From: Candidatus Poribacteria bacterium
GTDB lineage: Bacteria > Poribacteria > WGA-4E > PCPOR2b
DNA length: 61,581 nucleotides
Reading direction: 5' to 3'
Assembly: GCA_003635265.1 (NCBI GenBank)
Contig: PYIZ01000025.1
Location: forward strand, 1-61,581
Part shown: one piece after another, positions 28,617 through 37,990 of the stretch
Layout of the letters: each line of letters begins with the position of its first letter
Numbering within the stretch: position 1 is the first letter of the stretch
Position numbers and translations under genes: made by a program
Notes under the pieces: model-generated
Database searches by the model: none
Told to the model about the DNA's origin: nothing
What the model saw: the letters and a program-made list of their open reading frames with translations, nothing else

Positions 28617-30599
28617 ATGCCAAAGCACTTTCACGAAAAACTAACCAATCTCCTCAAAAACGACCCCCGTTTCGTTGACAGCGAAGATGAACTAGTCAAG
28701 GCAGCGGTGATAAGTCGGGCGTGAAAAATTGACCATGAACTCGTGAGGCTGCTGCTTGGCGATGCGGATATAAAAGCAAAATTCTTTGACGAGATTGAAG
28801 GGCACTGGATTTTCAATACCAACACCTTCATCAACTACATCTCCGACAAAAGTTTTCTCGCCGATTCCTACACCCGTTTCCGCAACAAAATCGGCTTGAA
28901 CATTGAGAATAAATTTCTACCTGAACGGGGTGAAGTGTCTCTGGTATGGCCCTACAAAGATTGCGTATTGGAGGGCGGACAGACAAAAGAGGAGGAGAAG
29001 CGTAAAGAGATATTTTTCAATGAAATTTTGGTGCAGGACGAGATTGACCGCCTCTTTGACCCGAAGGTGTTGACCGGTTGGAAACGCCACACGGTTGATG
29101 GTGAGGCGGAGGTAACGGAGATTAAACGGGATGACAAGGGCGTAATTCAGGAAAACCTGCTCATCAAGGGGAACAACCTACTGGCATTGCACACGCTGAA
29201 AACTCAATTTCGCGGAAAGGTCAAACTGATTTACATTGACCCACCGTATAATACAGGGAGCGATAGTTTCGGTTACAACGATAGCTTCAATCATTCGACA
29301 TGGCTGACGTTTATGAAGAATCGGCTGGAAGTGGCGGGAGAATTGCTAAAGGCTGACGGAGTAATCTTCATCCACATTGACGACCAAGAGATGCACTATT
29401 TGAAACTTGTGGCAGATGATATATTCGGCAGAGATAACTTTATCGCAACCGTTCCGAGAAAGACACGAAGCGGGAAAAGCGATGTGCCTTATAAACTATC
29501 ACAGGATTTCGACTGGATGCTCATGTACACAAAAGGTGCCTCAAAGACAGATACACTTTTCGAGCGCACCGTTAAAAGGAAATATTACAAGACCCCCGAT
29601 TTTCCTGATGATGAATGGAGACTAACCGACCTGACGACTCAACGCACAATTTATGAACGCCCTAACTCAAATTTCACATTGGTAAATCCGAGAAACGGAC
29701 AAGAATTTCCTGTGAATCCCAATCGTTGTTGGGGTGTTACTAAAGATTCAGTGGATGAATACCTGAGAAAAGGAAAGATTGTTTTCCCCGGAGATTATGA
29801 TTTTCACGACCTGAAACGCCCCGCCATGCGTGTTTTTAAGTCCGAAGATAGAGGAAAAAAGGCTTATGTATCATCGGATTTTCTGAATCAAGCAATGGAT
29901 GAACTACTGAAAAGCATGGTCAACAGGAAAGGCACAGATGAAATTGTAGAACTATTTGGAGAAAAAGTGTTTTCATATCCTAAGAATGAAGGACTTATTG
30001 AGCGCATCATTGAATACACAACGGAAGAAGGGGATATTGTTTTAGATTTTCACGTCGGAAGCGGTACAACCGCCGCCGTTGCCCACAAGATGAACCGACA
30101 ATGGATAGCAGTTGAACAGATGGATTACGCGAAAACTATCACAATGGAAAGGCTCAAAAAAGTTGTTGGGAAAAAAATTAAGGCAGAGGGAAAGCTAATC
30201 GAAGAAATTGACTACGACACCGGCGGCATCTCCGAATCCGTCAACTATCAGGGCGGCGGCGCCTTCATCTATTGTGAACTGATGCCATACAACCAAGTCT
30301 TCATGGACAAAATCCAAACCGCACAATCCCCCGAAGCGCTTATGGTACTTTGGCGGGACATCGCCGAAAACTCATTCCTGAACTGGTACGTCAACGCAGA
30401 AATCCCGGAAAATGCGGTGGAAGATTTCATCGAAATTGGTCAAGGCGAAAATGGGTTGAAAAAGCAGAAAAAGCTGCTGATGGAGCTGCTGGACAAGAAC
30501 CAGTTGTATGTGAATCTTTCAGAAATAGAGGACGAGGATTTTGATGTCAGTACGGAAGATAAGGCGTTGAATCGGGCGTTTTATGACGATGCTTCCTAA
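28617..30599 (+). pseudogene. Type III DNA methyltransferase (Mod) with an in-frame TGA at codon 36
   Basis: From the ATG at 28617 the frame gives 660 residues if the TGA at 28722-28724 is ignored. The flanking residues SRA-stop-KIDHELVRLLL match Mod proteins that have Trp at that position, so TGG to TGA is the probable change. After it comes a complete beta-class N6-adenine methyltransferase: DPPYNTG with Asp208, a target-recognition region, and DFHVGSGTTAA for SAM binding. A GTG at 28743 just after the stop could restart translation of a 618-residue, N-terminally shortened protein. Options are an inactive gene, restart, phase variation or a read error. Other genes here end in TGA, so recoding to Trp is unlikely. 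Confidence 0.8.
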
Positions 30600-30912
30600 A
30601 TCACCACCTTGAAGGGAAAAAGTGTAATGCCATCGGATATTTAGACCAGTGTCTAAATCAAGATTGTTATGCAAACCCGAGTTGCTACTTATTGAAAATC
30701 CATCGGTTATCCTTCCTGTAGGGGCGGGGTTTCCCCGCCCGTCAAATACCTTACTGATACCCCCTCTCAAGATAGAAAAACCTATTCCGTGGAAACGCAG
30801 CCCCCTCTTTTTAATCATTGAGTCGCAAACCGCTATCCAGAATTCAGCCTGAACTTCAGTAGCATCCCTCCTCCTGTTTTCGTTTTAACTTTGCAGCCAA
30901 TCTTTTTTTTTC
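30600..30912. other. Gene-free stretch with two hairpin-forming repeats
   Basis: Between mod and the CBASS promoter. It holds an inverted repeat ATTTAGAC-CAGT-GTCTAAAT (30639-30658), possibly an operator since no T run follows. It also holds a GC-rich hairpin GGGCGGGG-TTT-CCCCGCCC (30722-30740) preceded by TGTAG. No coding frame with a ribosome site was seen. Confidence 0.55.
30717..30743. repeat. TGTAGGGGCGGGG-type palindromic repeat
   Basis: TGTAG followed by eight-base arms GGGCGGGG and CCCCGCCC around TTT. It belongs with the elements at 16057 and 58354, which share a GTAGGG-like end. It may act as a terminator for the restriction genes. Confidence 0.6.
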
Positions 30913-30941
30913 TTGACAAATGGATTTGCTTGGTTTATAAT
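30913..30941 (+). promoter_or_regulatory. Consensus promoter of the CBASS operon
   Basis: TTGACA (30913-30918), 17-base spacer, TATAAT (30936-30941): a perfect sigma-70 consensus. The block 30900-30970 aligns without gaps to 36352-36422 ahead of the XRE/MazF operon (53 of 71 by hand count), including TTTGTAAACC starting 20 bases after each -10 box. Confidence 0.85.
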
Positions 30942-31106
30942 TTAGCGAATTTTTTGAATTTTTGTAAACCAATCTTTCCGTTAGTAGAATTATGCCGTAA
31001 ATCCATCTACAAGTTTACACTCTTGTTATTTCACTTGCTTTTTTAACATCTGTATGTTAGAATTTAACGTTTGCATAATATTGGACAGCATAAGGGAAAT
31101 TTTTCT

Positions 31107-32621
31107 ATGGCAAAATCCATTGTCGCACGAAGAAAAGGGGATGAATACCAAGCCAAAGTCTTCTGGTTGAAGTTGCTTGAACTGAGGACTAATGATTATA
31201 TTGAGTCGGTTACCTTTGAAAGCGATCGAGTCGCTTTTATGGATGATGTTCTCGTTTCCTACCGTGAACCTATAAAAGATCAATTGACAGGGAAACGAGA
31301 AATCGTTTGTGAATTTTTTCAGTGTAAGTATCATGTGACGCAAAACAACGCATTCAACCATGAAAACCTGATTGATCCACGTTTTATCAACTGTAAGACT
31401 TCGATGTTGAAACGTTTGTACGACGCGTATTTAAAACTTGCAGATGAGTTAGATCCGGATACGTTTCGATTGTACATTTTCTCCAACTGGCATTGGGATC
31501 ATCAAGATGCAGTTGCTGAACATTTGCACGAGGAAATGCTTCGTCCAACTTTTTATGAAAAGGGAATGAAATCGAGAGTGGGTGAGGTGCGCTCAAAATG
31601 GGCAAGACATCTTTGTATATCACAAGAAAAACTTCCCGCATTCTTAGACATCGTCCGGTTCAATCTTGGAAAGAATCTCACAGATTTGGCGAGAGAGATC
31701 CAACCACTTCTCAAATTGGCTGGACTGAAACCGATTGACCCAACGGTGACTAGTATCGTTTACGATGAACTCGCTTGGAAACTTTTGGGGCAGGGACAGC
31801 ATTCGTTTGATAAAGAGGCTTTGAGCCAAATGATACGTGAAGAAAAGTTAATTGCTCCACCGTCCACAAAGCATAGCGAAATCTCCATTCAAAGTTTCGC
31901 ACAGTTTGCACGGCGGCCTGATGATCTTCAAGCGGTGCATCTTAATTTATGTGAGTTTTTTGATGGGCGCTTTCCGAAAGATAATTCGTATTGGAAAACG
32001 AAAATTCCTGAACAGGTTTCGACATTTATATTGAATGAAGACTTAAGCAATTTGTCTCAACCCATTCACATTTTCTTTGACTGTCATCTGAGTATTGCTT
32101 TTTTTGCGGGGCATTTGATTAGTCCTAAACATCGCATTCAGATTATACCAACACAAAAGGAAGGAAGTAACTACGTGCTTTGGGAACCGAATAAATCCGA
32201 TACCAATGATGACCTCTGGCAGTTCAAAACCGTTGGGGAAATAGATAAGGAGTTGATCTTGGGGATTTCTGTGACGCACCAAATACAGACCCATCTGCAA
32301 CCCTACCTAGAGGTTGAGGGTTTAAGCAACTTGCCTCAAGTTTTGGTTTGCCCAACGGGTGGAGCGTGCCGCAATGCTGTATCTGGGGGAGAACATGCTT
32401 GGCAACTCGGATTTCAGCTTGCTGACTGGCTTCGCGAGATGCTTCCAGATACGTGCCATAAGATACACCTCTTTTTTGCGGGTCCCGTTGCATTAGGATA
32501 TATCTTTGGACACACACTTCGTCATATCACTCCACAGATTCAACTTTATGAACACGACTATGAAGGACAGCGTGGCGGACAGAGATATTATCCAAGTCTA
32601 CGTATTCCTTATCAATCTTAA
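31107..32621 (+). CDS. cap4: CBASS effector Cap4: endonuclease-SAVED fusion
   Basis: A 504-residue effector. The N-terminal DUF4297-type dsDNA nuclease domain has GDEYQAKVFW, Asp46-Asp47 in FMDDVLVSY and the Q-x-K motif FFQCKYH (Gln72, Lys74), a PD-(D/E)xK active site. The C-terminal SAVED domain (about 280-504) senses a cyclic oligonucleotide; family members bind cyclic trinucleotides and then oligomerise to degrade DNA indiscriminately. The ATG at 31107 follows AAGGGA; a start at 31071 would overlap the leader. It is the first gene of the operon and is followed 20 bases later by the nucleotidyltransferase that would make its ligand. The signal molecule cannot be named from sequence. Confidence 0.9.
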   Translation: MAKSIVARRKGDEYQAKVFWLKLLELRTNDYIESVTFESDRVAFMDDVLVSYREPIKDQLTGKREIVCEFFQCKYHVTQNNAFNHENLIDPRFINCKTSMLKRLYDAYLKLADELDPDTFRLYIFSNWHWDHQDAVAEHLHEEMLRPTFYEKGMKSRVGEVRSKWARHLCISQEKLPAFLDIVRFNLGKNLTDLAREIQPLLKLAGLKPIDPTVTSIVYDELAWKLLGQGQHSFDKEALSQMIREEKLIAPPSTKHSEISIQSFAQFARRPDDLQAVHLNLCEFFDGRFPKDNSYWKTKIPEQVSTFILNEDLSNLSQPIHIFFDCHLSIAFFAGHLISPKHRIQIIPTQKEGSNYVLWEPNKSDTNDDLWQFKTVGEIDKELILGISVTHQIQTHLQPYLEVEGLSNLPQVLVCPTGGACRNAVSGGEHAWQLGFQLADWLREMLPDTCHKIHLFFAGPVALGYIFGHTLRHITPQIQLYEHDYEGQRGGQRYYPSLRIPYQS

Positions 32622-32640
32622 CTATTCGGAGGGTTAAATC

Positions 32641-33774
32641 ATGGAATTACCAACCTATTTTACAAAATTTCTCCAAGCGATTCGTCCAACAGAGAATCAA
32701 AGGGAGGACTGTAAAACAGGGCATCAAACGCTACGTGATCGGCTCACAGCAGATGAACAGTTGAAACTGATTATCGTAAGTACATTTCTACAAGGAAGTT
32801 ACCGTCGAGCTACCGCTGTTCGTCCAAAGGGAGAAGCTAAGTTAGATGTAGACATCATTGCAGTAACTCGAATTAGTCAGTTTGAGTACCCAAACCCGGA
32901 TGACGCGATGGATTTATTCATTCCTTTTTTGGATAAACACTACAAAGGCAAATATCAAAGGCAGGGACGTTCATTTGGAATCGAGCTTTCGTACGTGAAT
33001 CTCGATTTAGTTATTACTTCAGCACCGTCCGAAGCTGAAGAAGAGATTTACGAAAGTAAAGCAGTGAGAACTGACTTTACACCTGAGGATATTGACGATT
33101 GGTTATTGACGAAGTCTTGGATTCCGCCGGCTGAAAGAATAAGCCAAGCTGTTTTCTTGAAAAGCCTACGTGAGGCAGAATGGAAAACCGAACCATTATG
33201 GATTCCAAATCGTGATGCTGGCAAGTGGGAACGGACGCATCCACTAGAGCAAATCAAATGGACCTGGGCAAAGAATGCTAGTTGTAATAAGCATTATGTC
33301 AATGTTGTTAAGGCAGTTAAATGGTGGCAGAGAGTTCATCATGAAGATGATCGGCCCAAAGGATATCCGCTTGAACATCTTGTGGGTGTCTGTTGTCCTG
33401 ACGCCATAACGTCTGTTGCGGAAGGGGTTACTCGGACATTGGAAGCTATCGTTAGAAATTACAGTGTGCATGCTTTGCGAAAACAGGTTCCCTGTCTTCC
33501 TGACCATGGTGTCCCTGAACACAATGTTTTGGATCGAGTATCCGGGGGAGAATTTGCCAACTTTTATGAGCACGTAACAGAGGCTGCTCAAATAGCACGT
33601 GAAGCTCTTGATACTGATGACAAAGAGAAGTCTATTGAGAAGTGGCGTGAATTGTTTGGCAGTAAGTTTCCGGATTCTGATGATGATGGGGATAAGGGAA
33701 ATAGTTCTAGGGGTCCCTTTGAGCAATCCCCTAGGAACCAAACTGGTGATTTAACACCTCGCAGATATGGATAG
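32641..33774 (+). CDS. cdnD: CBASS CD-NTase (cGAS/DncV-like nucleotidyltransferase)
   Basis: A 377-residue enzyme that makes a cyclic oligonucleotide alarm upon phage infection. The polymerase-beta-type site is intact: Gly52-Ser53 in LQGSYRRATA, Asp69-x-Asp71 in KLDVDIIAVT, and the third acid Asp122 in NLDLVI. The tail ends TPRRYG with a C-terminal glycine, the kind of end that Cap2 conjugates to cell targets to prime CD-NTases in type II systems. It lies between cap4 and cap2, overlapping cap2 by eight bases. The clade letter in the symbol is a guess based on pairing with a SAVED effector. Confidence 0.88.
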   Translation: MELPTYFTKFLQAIRPTENQREDCKTGHQTLRDRLTADEQLKLIIVSTFLQGSYRRATAVRPKGEAKLDVDIIAVTRISQFEYPNPDDAMDLFIPFLDKHYKGKYQRQGRSFGIELSYVNLDLVITSAPSEAEEEIYESKAVRTDFTPEDIDDWLLTKSWIPPAERISQAVFLKSLREAEWKTEPLWIPNRDAGKWERTHPLEQIKWTWAKNASCNKHYVNVVKAVKWWQRVHHEDDRPKGYPLEHLVGVCCPDAITSVAEGVTRTLEAIVRNYSVHALRKQVPCLPDHGVPEHNVLDRVSGGEFANFYEHVTEAAQIAREALDTDDKEKSIEKWRELFGSKFPDSDDDGDKGNSSRGPFEQSPRNQTGDLTPRRYG

Positions 33775-35617
33775 GATGTCAAACCAGAACGAAATCCCTG
33801 ATATTGTGATAGAAGCCTATAACTCTCTGCGCCAACGCCGGATTGTTGAAATTACCAAACCGATTGATTGGAGTCAGGGAGAGGGGGCTCCAGGTTGGGT
33901 CTTTGAGTGTATCGCCAAAGTACCCTGTCCGAATCAGGAAAAGATTCCCCGTGAAGTTCCTTTACACGTCTTGATTCCTGAAGCATTTCCAAGCCAACCA
34001 GTTGAAATCTTTTCTCTATCTGAACAAGTGAGTGGCTTCCCTCACCAAGAGGCAGGATCGAGAAAATTATGCTTGCCAGAAGAACATCTAGCTCCTCGGG
34101 ATGCCCAACGGCTTGTTTGCTACGTTAAATGGGCAATTGAATGGCTTGAGGAGGCAGCAAATGGGGCACTTCTTAAACCGGATGACCCGTATGAATTGCC
34201 CGCCTTTGGTTATAGATTTTCTGCCATAAAATCTCCTTTAATTTTTGAGGAATCATCAGACTCCTACAAAAAATGGGAGCCTCATGTCGGCAAATCCGGT
34301 CGTATTGAGTGCTTTTGCGGAGTAGGTATTCCAGCGATATTCGCTGCCAAATTTTGCCATAACGATGGCTCGCTGATTAGAGAAGCAGATTTTGCTCCGA
34401 ATATCCTAGAAAAAAATAGCGAAATTGATGGAAAATGGATCCTTATACCCGACATCCGTCATGAAAAACATCGCCCCCCTGAAACCTACAAGGAAATGAT
34501 AGAATTGTGTTCAAAGAATGATTTGGACTTTTACGCAATTCTCAAGGAAGCTTGGAATCATAAACATTCCCATCAGTTTGGAATTCTGCTCATCGGTTTT
34601 CCTATTCCCAAAATTGTTGGAGAGCCGCCCACTGAAATTCATTGGCAACCCCTGCTTTTTAAGGATCTCAAACAGCATCTTAAGGAATTTAATGCCCCGG
34701 GTACCAGGCGAAGATCAAAAGGTCAATCTCATAAACCTAGAAAAATCTGGGAGAGATTGATAAACAACGGCGATTTTTCAGCATCTCAACCGCTGCCGTG
34801 GGGAGCAGTTGAAAATGTTGCCCGCGAAAGATTATATGCAAGAAGCACGTACTCACCAAAAGTTCGATCGACATCTATTGCTTTTTTTGGTTGTGGTGCA
34901 TTAGGGAGCTCTGTTGCAGAATTAATTGCACGGGGGGGCGTAAACCAACTGAACCTATTTGATCCGGATTTAATAAATTTTGGTAATCTCTGTCGTCATA
35001 CTCTTGACGGTTCATCTGTTAGTGTGAATAAAGCAGAGTCGTTAGCAGCTAGACTATCGCGAGCGAATCCCCTTTCGACAATAAAGGGGTATCCTGTAAG
35101 AATACCACCAAACTCACGATCGGATGAGGCAATTTATCGAATGCTTGCAGAGGCCGATGTATTTGTCGATTGCACCACGAGTGAGGCAGCATTTGACTGG
35201 TTGAATCAATATGCTGTAGAAAACGACAAGCGGTTGATTTCCTTGTTCTTCAATTTCCACGCGGAATTACTAACGATTTGTACATCAGGTGATTCCACGT
35301 CATGTAGAGACATATTTGAGGATTTAAAGTATTCTATCCGAGAGAAACTGACACCACTTGCCCCCGAGGTGTACTTTCGTGAACCGCCAAAAGAAGAACA
35401 AATTATAGAAGGTGCAGGATGTTGGCATCCGACCTTTCCTGCCCGAAATGCTCATGTCCAAATTCTAGCTGCACACGCTGCAGATATTCTTAGCCATTCT
35501 ATAGACTCGAAGCAAAAAGTAGGGCTTGTAGCAATTGTTAAAAGGCAGTCAGTACCGCAAAACAGTATCCAACTGGGGCCGCTTGTTGAGGTGATATGGG
35601 CAAAAGAATATCCATAA
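33767..35617 (+). CDS. cap2: CBASS Cap2: E2-E1 ubiquitin-transferase-like fusion
   Basis: A 616-residue protein. The N-terminal E2-like domain has Cys102 in GSRKLCLPEE. A linker is followed by a ThiF/E1 adenylation domain with nucleotide loop FFGCGALGSS (375-381 core), the DPDLINFGNLCRH stretch, and the E1 catalytic Cys552 in GAGCWHPTFPAR. Cap2 forms thioesters with the C-terminus of the CD-NTase and attaches it to targets, which raises signal synthesis. It overlaps the CD-NTase gene by 8 bases and cap3 by 22, so translation is coupled. Both cysteines and the P-loop-like glycine motif are present, so it looks active. Confidence 0.9.
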   Translation: MDRMSNQNEIPDIVIEAYNSLRQRRIVEITKPIDWSQGEGAPGWVFECIAKVPCPNQEKIPREVPLHVLIPEAFPSQPVEIFSLSEQVSGFPHQEAGSRKLCLPEEHLAPRDAQRLVCYVKWAIEWLEEAANGALLKPDDPYELPAFGYRFSAIKSPLIFEESSDSYKKWEPHVGKSGRIECFCGVGIPAIFAAKFCHNDGSLIREADFAPNILEKNSEIDGKWILIPDIRHEKHRPPETYKEMIELCSKNDLDFYAILKEAWNHKHSHQFGILLIGFPIPKIVGEPPTEIHWQPLLFKDLKQHLKEFNAPGTRRRSKGQSHKPRKIWERLINNGDFSASQPLPWGAVENVARERLYARSTYSPKVRSTSIAFFGCGALGSSVAELIARGGVNQLNLFDPDLINFGNLCRHTLDGSSVSVNKAESLAARLSRANPLSTIKGYPVRIPPNSRSDEAIYRMLAEADVFVDCTTSEAAFDWLNQYAVENDKRLISLFFNFHAELLTICTSGDSTSCRDIFEDLKYSIREKLTPLAPEVYFREPPKEEQIIEGAGCWHPTFPARNAHVQILAAHAADILSHSIDSKQKVGLVAIVKRQSVPQNSIQLGPLVEVIWAKEYP

Positions 35618-36117
35618 ATAGACCTTCGCTAAGATGGCAGTCTAACTGTAGGCGGTATACAGTGCTCATATCCAAATTCTGCCTGCTTAAGATGGTAGAA
35701 ATGGCACAGGAGCATTATCCCAACGAGGTAGGAACATCGTTAGTTGGATGTTATTCTGATGATGGTTTTAAGGCCTCTGTTCTTGAACTTGCACCCTTAA
35801 GTTCGGACTCGAAAGGTTCACGAACTTCATTTTATAGGGGAGTGGCAGGTTTGCGAAATTTCTTTACAAAACTGCGAAAAACCTTCTCTGGCAGGCGACA
35901 TTATGTAGGCGAGTGGCATAGCCATCCAGACGGTAAACCTATTCCGAGCGGTATGGATAACCATAATCAGTTGGAGATTGCAAAGGATATCAAAACAGAC
36001 TGTCCTGAATGTATTCTTATTATTATCGGAGGTACAGATTCTAACTTCGATAAAATAGGTGTTTTCGTGTATTCACGAAAGCACGGCCGGGTTATGCTTT
36101 ACGACGCAGATAGATGA
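35596..36117 (+). CDS. cap3: CBASS Cap3: JAB/JAMM isopeptidase
   Basis: A 173-residue zinc isopeptidase that removes CD-NTase from conjugates made by Cap2, antagonising activation. The JAMM site is complete: Glu44 in YPNEVGTSLVG, His108-Ser-His110-Pro in GEWHSHPDG, then Ser118 and Asp121 in SGMD. It overlaps the end of cap2 by 22 bases; an internal start near residue 33 is possible but would lose little. It closes the four-gene type II CBASS operon (effector, CD-NTase, Cap2, Cap3). Confidence 0.9.
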   Translation: MGKRISINRPSLRWQSNCRRYTVLISKFCLLKMVEMAQEHYPNEVGTSLVGCYSDDGFKASVLELAPLSSDSKGSRTSFYRGVAGLRNFFTKLRKTFSGRRHYVGEWHSHPDGKPIPSGMDNHNQLEIAKDIKTDCPECILIIIGGTDSNFDKIGVFVYSRKHGRVMLYDADR

Positions 36118-36364
36118 ACAACGATCTAAAACACCGGGATATAATCGGAAAGATTACTGGGAGGTCTCTGGGGTACATAAATTTTTAGATAATGGTTTCT
36201 GTGTGAGTAATCACTGTCCTGTGTGCGGAAGTTCTGCATAACCAATAACGATGACCGATTTTTGAACTCAATTCCATAGTTACCTACTGCCTCTCTGGCA
36301 TCTTCCTCCGTTTCCCACTTTGACTGTGCAAGAAATCCCTCTTCTCCTTAGATCTTTTTTTTCC
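36118..36364. other. Gap between CBASS and the XRE/MazF operon
   Basis: A short out-of-frame continuation after cap3 (ending NHCPVCGSSA near 36240) has no ribosome site and is not called. The 3' part is the AT-rich upstream half of the next promoter. Nothing else was recognised. Confidence 0.4.
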
Positions 36365-36393
36365 TTGAAAAATTAATTCGTTTGATTCATAAT
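36365..36393 (+). promoter_or_regulatory. Promoter of the XRE-ImmA/MazF operon, related to the CBASS promoter
   Basis: TTGAAA (36365-36370), 17-base spacer, CATAAT (36388-36393), followed 20 bases later by TTTGTAAACC. The surrounding 71 bases align without gaps to the CBASS promoter region. Confidence 0.75.
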
Positions 36394-36457
36394 TAGGCAG
36401 ATTTGAGGGCTGTTTGTAAACCCAATTCTTCATTGAATACCATGTGAGGACAAAATA

Positions 36458-37990
36458 ATGCCAACCAAACATGACAAAACTGCCAAACTTATAGCGGCTC
36501 GGGAAGGCGTTTCTTATAATCAGGGACCAGGGCCAGATATCAAAACGCCTCACCAAATCATTGAGGTAGAGACAGCCGACACTGTTACAAATGCCGCCCA
36601 GCAGCTTCGAGGATACAGAGGTCCTGTCTACGTGGTTGGGGTGGACGCCAAAGCCACTAGGGTAGCCCTGGAGTACTATAAAGACACAACAATTGGAGTG
36701 ATGGAGGCTTCCGGTAAAATCCTGAAGCCCTCAACACGCAAGAGACCGTCTTCAATGAACATTGAAAAAGAAGAGCTTGCAACTGAACAAAGAGATACTG
36801 CGATCATGCTGGGAGAACGATTGAAACGATTTAGGCTTGCCCGTGGCATGTCTCTTGACGACCTAGAGGCTGCTATTAATGGACTGGTTAGCAAGCAAGC
36901 ACTCTCAAAATATGAACGCGGAAAGATGCAAGCCAAGGTGACAACACTCAATCGAATTGCTGCCGCATTAGGGATTAAATCTGCTCAATTGTGGGGCGAA
37001 TCAACTTGTCAGGTAGAATGGGTCGCCTATCGAAAACGCACTCGCATGGGTAAGAAAGAACAGGAACAGCTACAGAGTCTTGTCGCTGAAGTGTTGGAGA
37101 AACGGGTCTCCCTACTGGAGCGGATGGGTGAACACAAAACTCTTGAAATCCCGATTCAAGAGTTTCCTGTTTCCAAAATAGAAGACGCCGAGGGTGCCGC
37201 CCTCGTGCTTCGTCAGCAGTGGGATCTCGGCATTGCCCCAATTGCAAACCTTGTGAGTGTGCTTGAAGACCATTTCATCCACATCATTGAAGTTGATGCG
37301 ATTGAAACCTTCGATGGCATTTCTGCTGTGGTGCGAGATAACGACAAAAATGTGCTATCGGCAGCAATCGCAACGCGCCGGGGCACACCGGGAGACCGAC
37401 ATCGATTCAACATAGCGCACGAACTCGGACATCTGACCTTGAAATTGGATGAAGGCGTTGATGCGGAAAAAGCCGCTTTTCGATTCGGTGCCGCTTTTCT
37501 CCTGCCCGCCGAGGAGTTGCGTCGGGAAGTCGGTGAGAGGTTAAGTCGGATTCAGTCAGAACAGCTCCAGTACCTAAAATGGCGTTACGGAATGAGTATT
37601 CAAGCAATTCTGTTTCGGTTGAAGGACTTGCGGATTATTACCGCCTCCTACTATACACAGTGGTGCATGGAAATCAACAAATTGGGTTGGAAAAAGCGAG
37701 AACCGATTGAAATACCTCCTGAAAAACCAAAGTGGTTTCATCAGCAGGTGTTTCGCGCGCTTTCCGAAGAATTGATAGAGGAGGAGGAAGCCGAACAACT
37801 CCTTAACGACACACTTGAAACCACTTCATCCCCGTCACTGATTGAACGGCGCGCTTTCTTTGAACTGCCAACGGATTTGAGACGCAGCCTGTTGAGAGAA
37901 CAGGCGAAGCAAATGGTGGATTATTACCAAAACGATCCCGAATGGCGCGAACTTGAAGGGGGAGACCTTGTTGAATACGAATCCACCTAA
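36458..37990 (+). CDS. XRE regulator with ImmA/IrrE metallopeptidase and nuclease-like N-terminus
   Basis: A 510-residue three-part protein. Residues 1-92 form a small alpha/beta domain with GPGPDIKTPHQIIEVETAD, a spacing that resembles the acidic core of PD-(D/E)xK nucleases. Residues about 117-180 are an XRE helix-turn-helix (SKQALSKYERGKMQAK). Residues about 230-370 are an ImmA/IrrE-type zinc metallopeptidase with HELGH at 321-325. Such XRE-ImmA proteins cleave or derepress partner regulators after DNA damage or phage signals and serve as antitoxins. It overlaps the mazF start, and its promoter matches that of CBASS, so it may control both. GAGGA precedes the ATG. Confidence 0.82.
   Translation: MPTKHDKTAKLIAAREGVSYNQGPGPDIKTPHQIIEVETADTVTNAAQQLRGYRGPVYVVGVDAKATRVALEYYKDTTIGVMEASGKILKPSTRKRPSSMNIEKEELATEQRDTAIMLGERLKRFRLARGMSLDDLEAAINGLVSKQALSKYERGKMQAKVTTLNRIAAALGIKSAQLWGESTCQVEWVAYRKRTRMGKKEQEQLQSLVAEVLEKRVSLLERMGEHKTLEIPIQEFPVSKIEDAEGAALVLRQQWDLGIAPIANLVSVLEDHFIHIIEVDAIETFDGISAVVRDNDKNVLSAAIATRRGTPGDRHRFNIAHELGHLTLKLDEGVDAEKAAFRFGAAFLLPAEELRREVGERLSRIQSEQLQYLKWRYGMSIQAILFRLKDLRIITASYYTQWCMEINKLGWKKREPIEIPPEKPKWFHQQVFRALSEELIEEEEAEQLLNDTLETTSSPSLIERRAFFELPTDLRRSLLREQAKQMVDYYQNDPEWRELEGGDLVEYEST

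Noticed and set aside
28722..28724. TGA recoded as tryptophan
   Set aside because: Several intact genes, such as pdxJ and mod's neighbours, use TGA as their normal stop, so genome-wide recoding is unlikely.
36059..36241. Out-of-frame extension after cap3 ending in a CPVC motif
   Set aside because: No start with ribosome site, and cap3 already ends at a normal length with the JAMM site complete.
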